From the NCBI GenBank assembly GCA_031551255.1, contig JAVBNW010000042.1:1-17742 (forward strand): DNA of 17,742 bases. The letters run 5' to 3'. A model generated the notes under the pieces. The model was given only the letters and a program-made list of their open reading frames with translations. It was not told the origin of the DNA and did no database searches. Shown piece after piece: positions 1 to 6,924 of the stretch. Every line of letters begins with the position of its first letter. Within the stretch, counting starts at the first letter, position 1. The translations under genes and the position numbers were made by a program. Source of the DNA: JAVBNW01 sp031551255 (GTDB lineage Bacteria; Bacillota; Clostridia; Christensenellales; UBA1750).

Positions 1-1
1 C

Positions 2-33
2 GGCAATGCCTGCGGGCATTGCCCTTTTTTTTT
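2..33 (+). terminator. Rho-independent terminator of an upstream gene
   Basis: A perfect 9-bp stem (GGCAATGCC at 2-10 with GGCATTGCC at 15-23, loop TGCG) is followed one base later by nine T residues (25-33). This is a textbook intrinsic terminator on the + strand. The gene it ends lies outside the window. Confidence 0.9.
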
Positions 34-60
34 GCAGGTTCTCCCATCCCGGCACGTTCG

Positions 61-90
61 TTGAAAATGGCGGTCACCCTATGGTATACT
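61..90 (+). promoter_or_regulatory. Sigma-A promoter for the GH127 gene
   Basis: A -35 box TTGAAA (61-66) and a -10 box TATACT (85-90) are separated by 18 bases. It is the only good promoter between the upstream terminator and the gene at 271, and it implies a leader of about 170 bases. Confidence 0.65.
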
Positions 91-105
91 GTGAATACTG
101 TATAC
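84..105. promoter_or_regulatory. Repeat motif over the -10 box, possible operator
   Basis: Two copies of the palindrome GTATAC (84-89 and 100-105) lie 16 bases apart, and ATACTGT occurs as a direct repeat at 86-92 and 95-101. The first copy covers the -10 box, so a protein bound here could block transcription. The binding role is inference; no regulator gene for it is identified in the window. Confidence 0.35.
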
Positions 106-188
106 GCTGGTTTCCGGCGGATAGGGCACAACAAATACGACATCGCTTTCCATGCCCAAGGCGCACAGAGCGGTGTTCACCGTCGTAT

Positions 189-223
189 GCCGGATGCAAG
201 CCATCCGGCGTCGCTGTTGCGAC
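189..223 (+). other. Tandem hairpins in the leader of the GH127 gene
   Basis: Two perfect hairpins stand side by side: GCCGGATG/CATCCGGC (189-196 with 202-209, 5-base loop) and GTCGC/GCGAC (210-214 with 219-223, 4-base loop). The second can extend by two base pairs at the expense of the first, so the two are partly exclusive. No known riboswitch was recognised. Confidence 0.4.
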
Positions 224-270
224 GCGGCGAATCGGTAAAAATACCCACCAACCGCCAGAGGAGGGTCTTC

Positions 271-2205
271 ATGGCCAAATCGTTATTTTTGCGCGCTCCG
301 CTCGCCCGCCAGCCGTTCGCCCCACTGCCGCTCGGGGCAATCAGGCCCTCGGGCTGGCTGCTCGATCAGCTAAGGGTGCAAGCGCGAGGGCTGAGCGGGC
401 ACCTTAACGAACTATGGCCCGACGACGTGGGCAAAAACTGCGCGTGGCTCGGCGGGGAGGGCGACGGCTGGGAACGCGCGCCCTATTACCTGGACGGCCT
501 CATCCCGCTCGCGCGCCTGTTGGGCAGCAAGAGGTTGATCGCGTTGGCGGATCGATATGTCGAAGCCATGTTGGCGAGCCAGCGGCCGGACGGCTCCTTT
601 GGGCCCGCGGACGACGACTGGTGGCCGCGCATGGTGGCATGCAAGGCGCTGCTTGCGCAATATGATGCGACGGGCGATAAGCGCATCGTGCTCTTTTTGC
701 TTCGCTATATGGCCTATCAATACAAAATGCTGGATGAAAAGCCACTGCGCGAGTGGGCCGTCCCTCGCGCAGGCGAGGGCGCCCTGTGCGCGCTTTCCCT
801 CCATGCGCTGACAGGCAAGCCGTTTTTGCTGAAGCTAGCGCGCAAGCTGCTTGCGCAGGGGCTCGATTGGACGGGCTTTTTTCACACTTTCCCCTATGGC
901 AGAGATCTTAAAAAAGTGATGCCCTGGAAAGAAATTGTAGGCATGCGCAAAAATCCCGAAACGCCTGAAGCCGCGGCCTACGCCTTTGCATGCGATCATC
1001 AGACGCACGTCGTCAACCTGGCGATGGCGCTAAAATATCCGTCGCTCGCGCATGCACTCGACGGGGGGCTCAAGGACGGGCAAGCTTCCGCCCTGGGCTA
1101 CGAGCGACTGATGAAGGCCCACGGCGTCGCCAACGGCATGTTCACGGGCGACGAGCATCTCTCGGGCAACTCGCCCTCGCAGGGCACGGAAACTTGCGCG
1201 ATCGTCGAGGCGATGTACTCGTTCGAAACGCTGCTGAGCCTTAGCGGCGCGCCGGAATGGGGAGACAGGCTCGAAAAGCTGGCGTTCGGCGCGTTGCCCG
1301 CCGCATTTACCGCCGATATGTGGGGGCATCAATACGATCAACAGGTAAACCAAATTCTGATCTCACGCGCGCGAAGAGATTGGTACAACAATGGAGACGA
1401 CGCAAATCTGTTTGGGTTTGAGCCTCACTATGGCTGTTGTACCGCCAACTACCATCAAGGCTGGCCGAAATTCGCCGCCACGCTATGGATGGAAACCGAA
1501 AAGGGCGGCCTTGCCGCGCAGAGCTACGCGCCGTGCTCTGTGCGCTGGCGCGTGCAGGGAAAGCCTGTAGTTTTCGATGTTTCGGGCGGCTATCCGTTCT
1601 TTGGCGATGTGTGCATTAAAGTCAAGCAGGCAGATGCGGAATTCCCCGTCGAGCTGCGCATCCCTGCGTGGGCGCAAGGCGTGCATTGCCTCGTGGGCGG
1701 CGAGACGATGGGCGAACCGAAAGCCGGAACCTACCTTACTTTGAACAGGCATTGGAAGGCGGGCGATACGATTGAACTGCGCCTACCCATGCAGCCCCGC
1801 ATTACGCACTGGAGCCACCAAAGCGCCGCGGTAGAGCGCGGCCCGGTGCTATACGCTTTGAAGGTGGCAGAAAATTGGACGCGGGACGCGGAGCGCGAAG
1901 GCTGCCCCGAGTGCCCTAACTGGGCTGTGGATCCGGCATCCGCCTGGCAATATGCACTGATGCCGGACAGCGCCATAGAGCCCGCCGAGGCGGGCGTGGC
2001 TGTGCCGTTCGGCCACGGCGCTCCGCCTACCCTGCGCGCCCGCGCGGTACATTTGCCGGGCTGGAAGCTGAAAAACAACAGCGCGGCGCCGCCGCCCGTG
2101 CTCCCCAAGGTGGACCCCGCAGATACCGTAGAGATAGAGCTCGTGCCGTATGGCGGCACAGCCATGCGCATCGCACAGTTCCCGGTGGGGCGGTTTGGGC
2201 CGTAG
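271..2205 (+). CDS. GH127 (DUF1680) glycoside hydrolase, beta-L-arabinofuranosidase-like
   Basis: A 644-residue protein of the GH127/DUF1680 family, whose studied members release beta-L-arabinofuranose from plant-type glycans using a zinc-bound cysteine as nucleophile. The matching residues are visible: the segment TETC gives E307 and C309, and YGCC gives C389 and C390, with spacing close to Bifidobacterium HypBA1 (E338, C340, C417, C418). E295 is a possible acid/base. There is no signal peptide, so it is probably a cytoplasmic enzyme acting on imported oligosaccharides. The ATG at 271 is preceded by GAGGAGGG at a good distance. The open frame continues upstream to position 19, but that part crosses the promoter and leader and has no start signal, so it is left out. 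It stands alone behind its own promoter. The family is sure; the exact sugar is not. Confidence 0.88.
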   Translation: MAKSLFLRAPLARQPFAPLPLGAIRPSGWLLDQLRVQARGLSGHLNELWPDDVGKNCAWLGGEGDGWERAPYYLDGLIPLARLLGSKRLIALADRYVEAMLASQRPDGSFGPADDDWWPRMVACKALLAQYDATGDKRIVLFLLRYMAYQYKMLDEKPLREWAVPRAGEGALCALSLHALTGKPFLLKLARKLLAQGLDWTGFFHTFPYGRDLKKVMPWKEIVGMRKNPETPEAAAYAFACDHQTHVVNLAMALKYPSLAHALDGGLKDGQASALGYERLMKAHGVANGMFTGDEHLSGNSPSQGTETCAIVEAMYSFETLLSLSGAPEWGDRLEKLAFGALPAAFTADMWGHQYDQQVNQILISRARRDWYNNGDDANLFGFEPHYGCCTANYHQGWPKFAATLWMETEKGGLAAQSYAPCSVRWRVQGKPVVFDVSGGYPFFGDVCIKVKQADAEFPVELRIPAWAQGVHCLVGGETMGEPKAGTYLTLNRHWKAGDTIELRLPMQPRITHWSHQSAAVERGPVLYALKVAENWTRDAEREGCPECPNWAVDPASAWQYALMPDSAIEPAEAGVAVPFGHGAPPTLRARAVHLPGWKLKNNSAAPPPVLPKVDPADTVEIELVPYGGTAMRIAQFPVGRFGP

Positions 2206-2553
2206 AAAACGAGGGAGGCATGGCGCAGAAATGTCCTTTCCATGTCTACTTGCGATAAAATCTTGGATCGGGATCGAACATGTTCATCGCGTTATGCAAA
2301 ATAAAGTGGTCTTTTGCCTGCGCCTGCTAGGGCGTGTCCCTAAAACGGAATTTGCCGGCAGCTACGTTGAACGGAGAGCGACATGGCAGGCCGGAAAAAG
2401 AGCTGCACTGATGGTAGATAATGGTTTAGGAGCACGCCTCTGTTAAAATTGCGCAGGCGCAGCGTATTTATGTAAGGTGTTATGCATGCAAATACACCGG
2501 ATGCAAAGCGCATCTTTCAATTCCTTGCTATAGTTGCGTCAGGCGGTGAGGTT
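2206..2553. other. 348-base gap with possible insertion-sequence remnant
   Basis: No convincing gene is seen. Ten-base inverted repeats CTGCGCCTGC (2318-2327) and GCAGGCGCAG (2453-2462) enclose a stretch that begins CTAGGGCGTGTCCC. A 12-codon open frame (2383-2421, MAGRKKSCTDGR) follows with a ribosome binding site CGGAGAG. This resembles the start of a worn transposase gene, but it is too short to be sure. An extended -10 box (TG at 2526-2527, TATAGT at 2529-2534) without a clear -35 could serve the next gene. No terminator was found behind the GH127 gene. Confidence 0.3.
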
Positions 2554-3744
2554 ATGGATTGGCAGAAGTGCATGAACCAAGCTCTTGAATATATCGAGAG
2601 CAATCTACCCAATACAATCGATTACTCGACGGCAGCGCGGTTTACGAGTTGCTCCGAGTGGGAGTTCCGGCGGCTGTTTTCTTTCATTGCGCAAATTCCG
2701 TTGTCCGAATATGTTCGCTTGAGGCGGCTGACGATGGCGGCGGCGGATATTCGAAACGGCGATAAGCTCATCGATGTCGCCCTGCGTTACCGGTATGAGT
2801 CTCAGGCCGCTTTTTCCAGGGCTTTTCGGCAATTGCACGGGGTGACGCCATCCGCGGCCCGGGATAAAAGCGCAACGCTCAAGCCATACCCGCGCCTAAC
2901 CTTCAAACTAATTTTGATGGAGGGAATCGGTATGGACAAAAACCCCAATGTAAGAACAAACATCATCGGCTCCGGCGAAGTCGGCTACGCCATCTCGGTC
3001 GATATGGACAGGAACGCCATTTATAAGACAAACAGCGCCTTTTGGGATGCTAAGGGAAACGATTTCTTAGGGGCCATCTCGCTTCCGTTATACGGCGCCT
3101 TTGTCTCGGAAGAAAAATGTCGGCTCTTTGGCGATGTATCGGGAAAAAAGATGTTGGAGATAGGTTGCGGAAACGGCCAATCCTTGCAATATCTTTGGGA
3201 GCACAACGCATCTGAGCTGTGGGCAATGGATATATCGGAGAGGCAAATTGAAAAGGCGAAAAAGTATGTGGCGGCATGTGGCATTTCGGCAAATCTGATC
3301 TGCTCCCCCATGGAGGAAGAATGCGGAATCCCTGTAAATTATTTCGACTTTGTCTATTCGATCTATGCCATAGGTTGGACGGCCGACCTCGAAGGCACTT
3401 TTCGCCGGATCGCTTCTTACCTAAAAAAAGACGGCACATTCATATTTAGTTGGTCGCACCCCATACACAAATGTGTTGCCGCAGAAAACGACATGCTGAC
3501 CTTTAAAAAGTGCTATTTCGACGAATCTTGGTATTCGGTATCCCTCGACGAAGGGGTATTGACTTTATCGGACCGCAAATTATCGACCTACGTAAATGCG
3601 TTGGCAAAAGCGGGATTTGTACTCGAGCAAATGGTCGAGGAATCCGACGAGGAGATTCTGCAAGCGCAAGGCAATAACAGCGATTTTGCAAAAAAAGCGG
3701 AGATGCTTCCGGTAACCTTTGTCGTCAAAGCGAGAAAGCTATAG
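2554..3744 (+). CDS. AraC-type HTH domain fused to a SAM-dependent methyltransferase
   Basis: A 396-residue fusion. Residues 1-110 form an AraC/XylS DNA-binding domain with two helix-turn-helix units: the protein starts MDWQKCMNQALEYIESNL, and FSRAFRQLHGVTPS is the typical family end. Residues about 190-310 form a class I methyltransferase, with the SAM-binding motif I MLEIGCGNG at 200-208 and an acidic MDIS after the next strand. Known AraC fusions often carry a GyrI-like effector domain after the same linker (KPYPRLTFK). Here a methyltransferase takes that place, so its substrate could act as the signal; that is inference. The ATG at 2554 follows GGTGAGG and matches family starts; an in-frame ATG at 2482 adds 24 unlikely residues. 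The gene is less GC-rich than its neighbours (29 of 60 bases at 3181-3240, against 40 of 60 at 11041-11100), which suggests transfer. Confidence 0.85.
   Translation: MDWQKCMNQALEYIESNLPNTIDYSTAARFTSCSEWEFRRLFSFIAQIPLSEYVRLRRLTMAAADIRNGDKLIDVALRYRYESQAAFSRAFRQLHGVTPSAARDKSATLKPYPRLTFKLILMEGIGMDKNPNVRTNIIGSGEVGYAISVDMDRNAIYKTNSAFWDAKGNDFLGAISLPLYGAFVSEEKCRLFGDVSGKKMLEIGCGNGQSLQYLWEHNASELWAMDISERQIEKAKKYVAACGISANLICSPMEEECGIPVNYFDFVYSIYAIGWTADLEGTFRRIASYLKKDGTFIFSWSHPIHKCVAAENDMLTFKKCYFDESWYSVSLDEGVLTLSDRKLSTYVNALAKAGFVLEQMVEESDEEILQAQGNNSDFAKKAEMLPVTFVVKARKL
2919..2934 (+). promoter_or_regulatory. Internal ribosome binding site and start codon for the methyltransferase
   Basis: GGAGGG (2919-2924) lies 7 bases before an in-frame ATG (2932-2934, codon 127 of the fusion). 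Initiation here would give a free 270-residue methyltransferase. The signal is stronger than the one at the main start and sits exactly at the domain junction. Confidence 0.5.
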
Positions 3745-3765
3745 CACTACTTCCGCATCATAAAT

Positions 3766-3795
3766 AAAAAATGATCAGGCGCCTTGCAAGGCGCC
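3766..3795 (-). terminator. Possible terminator for the flagellar operon
   Basis: An 18-base perfect palindrome built on GGCGCC arms (3778-3795) is followed on the - strand, after TGATCA, by six T residues. The 6-base spacer makes it weaker than a standard terminator. It lies about 110 bases beyond the stop of the last flagellar gene and on the + strand lies behind the AraC-methyltransferase gene, where no T run follows. Confidence 0.4.
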
Positions 3796-3818
3796 GCCAT
3801 AACTCTTCCAAGCTGATT

Positions 3819-3869
3819 ATGCCGCGATATGCAACCCCGCGTTATACAGCGCGCGGTCCATCGCGGCAT
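3819..3869. repeat. Long hairpin with perfect 10-bp arms
   Basis: ATGCCGCGAT (3819-3828) and ATCGCGGCAT (3860-3869) are exact inverted copies. Within the 31-base loop, CCGCG and CGCGG can pair again. It lies between the converging AraC-methyltransferase gene and the FlgN-like gene. No T run follows on either strand. Confidence 0.5.
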
Positions 3870-3908
3870 TTGCTCTATGGCTTCGAAGTTTCGCCCCAGG
3901 GCGCGTCT

Positions 3909-4325
3909 CTACTTCTTTTTATCGATGAACATGCTGTCGACGGGCGCCTGCGCGTTCATGTATGCGTTGACGCCCTGGCGCGTCTGGCGCGCGGTGCGCA
4001 TCGCAACGCCGCTGCTCGAAAGCTTTTGCTCTACCGCGGCGATTATCTGCTTATCGCGGGATGCGATTTCCACAAGAACCGCGCGCATCGCATCGCGCAC
4101 GGCGGGCGGCAGCCCTTCCGGGCCGCCCAGCATCTGAACTTTTTGATCGATGGCGTCGATGCCCGCCATCACCTCCCCGCGCGATGCAACCAGGGCGTCA
4201 AGCGCCTCGAGCGCCTCTTCTTCTTCGCTCTGGGCGGCGGTTAACTGTTCTTTCGAAAGCGCATTTAACTTCTCCAGAGCGCTAAGCTTCTCCTTTGCGA
4301 GCATCTCAAGCTGTGCGTTTGCCAT
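3909..4325 (-). CDS. FlgN-family flagellar export chaperone-like protein
   Basis: A 138-residue, mostly helical protein, rich in Ala, Glu, Leu and Lys, with long coiled-coil-prone stretches (about residues 5-60 and 70-115). Its tail, YMNAQAPVDSMFIDKKK, resembles the C-terminus of clostridial FlgN proteins, which keep hook-associated subunits unfolded for export. It is the third gene after fliD and fliS, the place where FliT or FlgN-type chaperones are common, and the name rests partly on this context. The ATG at 4325 follows AAGGAG at a normal distance; an ATG eight codons upstream has no such site. A 184-base gap separates it from fliS, with a GC-rich hairpin (4467-4472 with 4483-4488) that lacks a T run. 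It could instead be a FliT analogue. Confidence 0.65.
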   Translation of the reverse strand: MANAQLEMLAKEKLSALEKLNALSKEQLTAAQSEEEEALEALDALVASRGEVMAGIDAIDQKVQMLGGPEGLPPAVRDAMRAVLVEIASRDKQIIAAVEQKLSSSGVAMRTARQTRQGVNAYMNAQAPVDSMFIDKKK

Positions 4326-4466
4326 TACTCTCTCTCCTTCTATACGCATAGTACTACAACTTCAAAACAATCCGATGCACAACCAGTAGAATCTGCCTTG
4401 TCCCATAAAACATTCTCGCACGTCTTTGGATAGTTTTACAGGCCGGGCACTCCGGGGTAGAACGAA

Positions 4467-4488
4467 GCCGCCCCTGCGCCGAGGCGGC
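4467..4488 (-). other. GC-rich hairpin between fliS and the FlgN-like gene
   Basis: GCCGCC (4467-4472) pairs with GGCGGC (4483-4488) around a 10-base loop. No T run follows on the - strand, so it is more likely an RNA-stability or attenuation hairpin than a full terminator. The rest of the 4326-4509 gap shows no clear promoter. Confidence 0.35.
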
Positions 4489-4509
4489 CCTAAAACCGTT
4501 TGAAACCCG

Positions 4510-4908
4510 TCAATCTTCCAGCGTCAGGCTGGTGGCGCGCGTTTCGCGAGATACCTGCACCCAGGTTCCATGCAATTCCTGCATGATCTCCACAAGAGGC
4601 CTCAAGTCGTCCGCGCTGCGCGAGGTGATCACGTTGTAAATCGTATCCTCGACAAAGTCGTAAATCCGGGCCAATTCGTGCGAAATATCGTACTGTCGGT
4701 CGAGACTGCGCGAAAGCTCCTGCACGATGGCCTGCGCCTTAAGAAGCGCCGTATTGGCGATTTCGGCGTTGTTGTCGCCCAGCGATAGGATGGCGAGCTT
4801 CAGCTGACGGATGCATCCATCGTACAACATCACGATCAATTCCGCGGGGCTGGCCGTCATCACGCCTTGCTGGCGGTATTGCTCATAAGGATTGGTGGTT
4901 AAGACCAA
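4510..4908 (-). CDS. fliS: FliS, flagellin export chaperone
   Basis: A 132-residue protein of the usual FliS length. FliS binds the C-terminus of newly made flagellin in the cytoplasm and stops it polymerising before export. Family marks are the start NPYEQYRQQGVMTASPAELI, then VMLYDGCIRQL, and a helical C-terminal part. The start codon is TTG (4906-4908): no ATG or GTG fits, and a strong GGAGGTG (4914-4920) lies at the right distance. It begins 51 bases after the fliD stop, so both are in one operon under the sigma-D promoter upstream of fliD. UUG starts often lower yield, which may set the level relative to FliD. Confidence 0.95.
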   Translation of the reverse strand: MVLTTNPYEQYRQQGVMTASPAELIVMLYDGCIRQLKLAILSLGDNNAEIANTALLKAQAIVQELSRSLDRQYDISHELARIYDFVEDTIYNVITSRSADDLRPLVEIMQELHGTWVQVSRETRATSLTLED

Positions 4909-4959
4909 ACAAACACCTCCTGTGTAGTCGGGGGCTTCCCTTTATGCGTCTCGGGCCGC

Positions 4960-6537
4960 CTAGCCTATCTGATTGCCGATCCACGACGACTGGGAGTTTA
5001 AGTTGGACATAGTCTTCTCCAGCGCGGAGAATTTTGCCCAAAGACGATCCTCTTCCTTGTACATCGCCTTGATCATATCGTTGTAGCGCACCTTGGCGCG
5101 TTCGATGGCCTGATCGTTGTAATACTGGGTGACGTATTCGTTGTTCTTGGTATAGTTATCGATGAGCGTGTTGATGCGGGTTACGAGGCCCATGTTGTCG
5201 ACATTGCCGCCGTCGTCTTTGGCGGTAAACATCGCAAACACTTGATCCGGGTTGGTGCTCAGCGCCTGCCTAAGCTTCACCTCGTCCAGTTCCATCTTGC
5301 CCATCTGCGCCGCGGCGTACCACCCCTCGGTAGAGGAAGCGCCGCCCAGGCCAATGCTCGACATCGTCAGGGAAGTTCCGGGCACCTTCGTGTAGAAGCT
5401 CATGCGCAAGTCGAGCATCAGTTGTTGAAGCTGCGAATCGTTGCGCATCATGCCGGTCTTAGCCAGCGACTCCCACTGCTCGATCTGCTTTTCGGTCATC
5501 TCGCTTTTTTCGTCGTCCGTAAGGGGCCAGTACGACCGGTTCACCTTTTCGGTCAGGATGCCGTTGAGCTTTTCGATCATGCCGTTGTAGGCGTCGACGT
5601 ATTTTTTGATCATCTCCACGCTGGAATCGATGTCGCGCGAGATCGTGAAGGTGACGTTTTTACCGGTATCGAGCATATCCTCGTTGAAGGTTTTTTTGAG
5701 GTTATACGTGATGCCGTCGATCTTAAATTCGTTGCTGCTGCGCTCGATCTCGACGCCGTTGATCGAAAGAATCGCGTTTTGGCCGATCATGTTGTAGCTG
5801 TCGTTGGTAGTCTTAAGGCCCAGCGCGCGCAAGAAGCCGTTGTTGTTGAAGTATAGATTGCTCTCGGCGCCGGTATTGCGGCTTTCGAGCTTGAATTGAT
5901 CGGTCAACTGCGAATAGCTCAGCTTGACGTTTTCACAGCTGGAGTTAATCGTGCTGATCACCGATTCGAGCGTCGCTTCCGCGGCGACGGTAAAGTTTTT
6001 CCCGTCGAGCTCGAACTGGATGACGAGGCCGCCGTTCTTGGCTGCAAAGTCAAACCCCACGCCCGTGGCGGCCAGAAGCTGCTGGTTCACCTCGAGCATG
6101 CTGCTGGAAAGCTTGATCCCTTCTCCGCGCGCGCCGGTAAGACGGCCGTCGGTGGTGACGCTCGCCGCGGTAGCCAGCTGCTGCACGTAATCGATCGTAT
6201 AAGAGCCGGTCTTCGCGTTCGGATCCGTAAGAACCGACGCGTAGGCCACGTCGTTTTCGTTGAACATCTTCACCGAATACTTGCGGTAGTTGTATTCGGA
6301 GAGCATGTTCTGATCCTGTTTCAGCACCGAGGAATACTCGTCCTTCAGCTTGCGCAGCTCGTTGTTGAGGTCTTTATATGCCTGCTGCTTCCACTCCAGC
6401 TGCGTCTGCGTGCGAAACTGCTTGTTAACCTTGGTCCGTGTCGCCGTCATCATCGATGTGATGATGGAATCGGTGTCCAGCCCGGAATTCAAGCCGGATA
6501 TGCGCAGGATGTTGCGGTTTAAGCTGTTCAGTGACAT
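4960..6537 (-). CDS. fliD: FliD, flagellar filament cap (hook-associated protein 2)
   Basis: A 525-residue filament cap protein. FliD forms the cap at the filament tip and guides insertion of exported flagellin. The N-terminus carries the FliD signature ISGLNSGLDTDSIITSMM (about residues 13-30), followed by a helical segment to about residue 80. The middle is rich in beta-strand sequence, and the last 60 residues return to a helical coil ending SQSSWIGNQIG, as expected for the D0/D1 region. There is no signal peptide, as for all substrates of the flagellar export system. The ATG at 6537 follows AGGAGG at good distance. It is the first gene of the fliD-fliS-flgN-like operon, behind a consensus sigma-D promoter. 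Confidence 0.96.
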   Translation of the reverse strand: MSLNSLNRNILRISGLNSGLDTDSIITSMMTATRTKVNKQFRTQTQLEWKQQAYKDLNNELRKLKDEYSSVLKQDQNMLSEYNYRKYSVKMFNENDVAYASVLTDPNAKTGSYTIDYVQQLATAASVTTDGRLTGARGEGIKLSSSMLEVNQQLLAATGVGFDFAAKNGGLVIQFELDGKNFTVAAEATLESVISTINSSCENVKLSYSQLTDQFKLESRNTGAESNLYFNNNGFLRALGLKTTNDSYNMIGQNAILSINGVEIERSSNEFKIDGITYNLKKTFNEDMLDTGKNVTFTISRDIDSSVEMIKKYVDAYNGMIEKLNGILTEKVNRSYWPLTDDEKSEMTEKQIEQWESLAKTGMMRNDSQLQQLMLDLRMSFYTKVPGTSLTMSSIGLGGASSTEGWYAAAQMGKMELDEVKLRQALSTNPDQVFAMFTAKDDGGNVDNMGLVTRINTLIDNYTKNNEYVTQYYNDQAIERAKVRYNDMIKAMYKEEDRLWAKFSALEKTMSNLNSQSSWIGNQIG

Positions 6538-6568
6538 AAGAGCCCCTCCTGACGTCGTCCCTATAGAA

Positions 6569-6588
6569 CGCGCGCATCCTTGCGCGCG
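6569..6588 (-). other. Hairpin in the fliD leader
   Basis: A perfect 7-bp CGCGCGC/GCGCGCG stem with a 6-base loop lies between the sigma-D start point and the fliD ribosome binding site. It may protect the 5' end of the mRNA; it leaves the ribosome binding site free. Confidence 0.45.
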
Positions 6589-6604
6589 GGAATGCTCACT
6601 ATTA

Positions 6605-6631
6605 TTATCGGCTCAACGGCGCGCATCTTTA
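6605..6631 (-). promoter_or_regulatory. Sigma-D (sigma-28) promoter of fliD-fliS-flgN-like operon
   Basis: Read on the - strand, TAAA (6631-6628), a 15-base spacer and GCCGATAA (6612-6605) match the sigma-28/SigD consensus TAAA-N15-GCCGATAA exactly. Transcription should start near 6597, about 60 bases before the fliD start. This places the operon in the late flagellar class controlled by SigD and its anti-sigma factor FlgM, which are not in the window. Confidence 0.9.
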
Positions 6632-6669
6632 GCTCAATCGAACTTTTCGGCGATATCTTTCCAGCATGT

Positions 6670-6867
6670 TTACAGCTTACCCTTGGCGTACCTTGGGTCG
6701 AGCAACGGCTTTCCATCCCGGTCCAACAGCGCCGTCAGCCCCGCTCCATACCCTTCGAACACGTATAGGTACTGCACACCCGTTTGCGTATCGGTAATCA
6801 CCTTCGCTCCGGAAGAAATGCCCGGCAGTTTCTCTTTCTCCACGATGAAGCGCTTGTCTAAATTCAT
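6670..6867 (-). CDS. DUF6440 family protein
   Basis: A 65-residue protein matching the DUF6440 pattern: KRF at the start, a central TDTQTGVQYLYVFEGYGAG and an end LTALLDRDGKPL. The family is common in Firmicutes and their phages and has no known function; the form suggests a small beta-rich fold. No membrane segment or signal peptide is seen. The ATG at 6867 has only a loosely placed AAGGG site (spacing about 10). It starts 52 bases after the helicase stop and may be read from that operon; a TATAAT (6919-6924, - strand) with a weak -35 could also give it its own promoter. A GGCCC/GGGCC hairpin (6889-6902) sits just upstream. Confidence 0.8.
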   Translation of the reverse strand: MNLDKRFIVEKEKLPGISSGAKVITDTQTGVQYLYVFEGYGAGLTALLDRDGKPLLDPRYAKGKL

Positions 6868-6918
6868 GCTCCAACCATCCCTTTCAACGGCCCGTATGGG
6901 CCTTTGTTATACCGCATA

Positions 6919-6924
6919 ATTATA
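6919..6924 (-). promoter_or_regulatory. Possible -10 box for the DUF6440 gene
   Basis: A perfect TATAAT on the - strand overlaps the helicase stop codon, about 52 bases before the DUF6440 start. The -35 region (TTTTGG, 16-base spacer) is poor, so this is a weak candidate. Confidence 0.3.

Noticed and set aside
189..209. Resemblance of the leader hairpin to enterobacterial REP sequences (GCCGGATG core)
   Set aside because: Only one copy in the window and the organism is not an enterobacterium; a simple hairpin explains it.
19..270. In-frame N-terminal extension of the GH127 protein
   Set aside because: It crosses the terminator loop, promoter and hairpin leader, has no ribosome binding site and no family similarity; the ATG at 271 has a strong site.
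2274..2288. GAACATGTTC palindrome as a LexA (SOS) box
   Set aside because: The Gram-positive LexA box needs four bases between GAAC and GTTC; here there are two.
2150..2446. 98-residue open frame across the GH127 end and the gap
   Set aside because: No ribosome binding site, starts inside the GH127 gene and the product matches no family pattern.
3771..4244. 157-residue + strand frame opposite the FlgN-like gene
   Set aside because: Mirror of the - strand codon pattern in GC-rich DNA; no start signal.
6636..6669. Second sigma-D-like box upstream of the first (TAAA ... GCCGAAAA)
   Set aside because: The spacer is 17 bases and the -10 half is imperfect.
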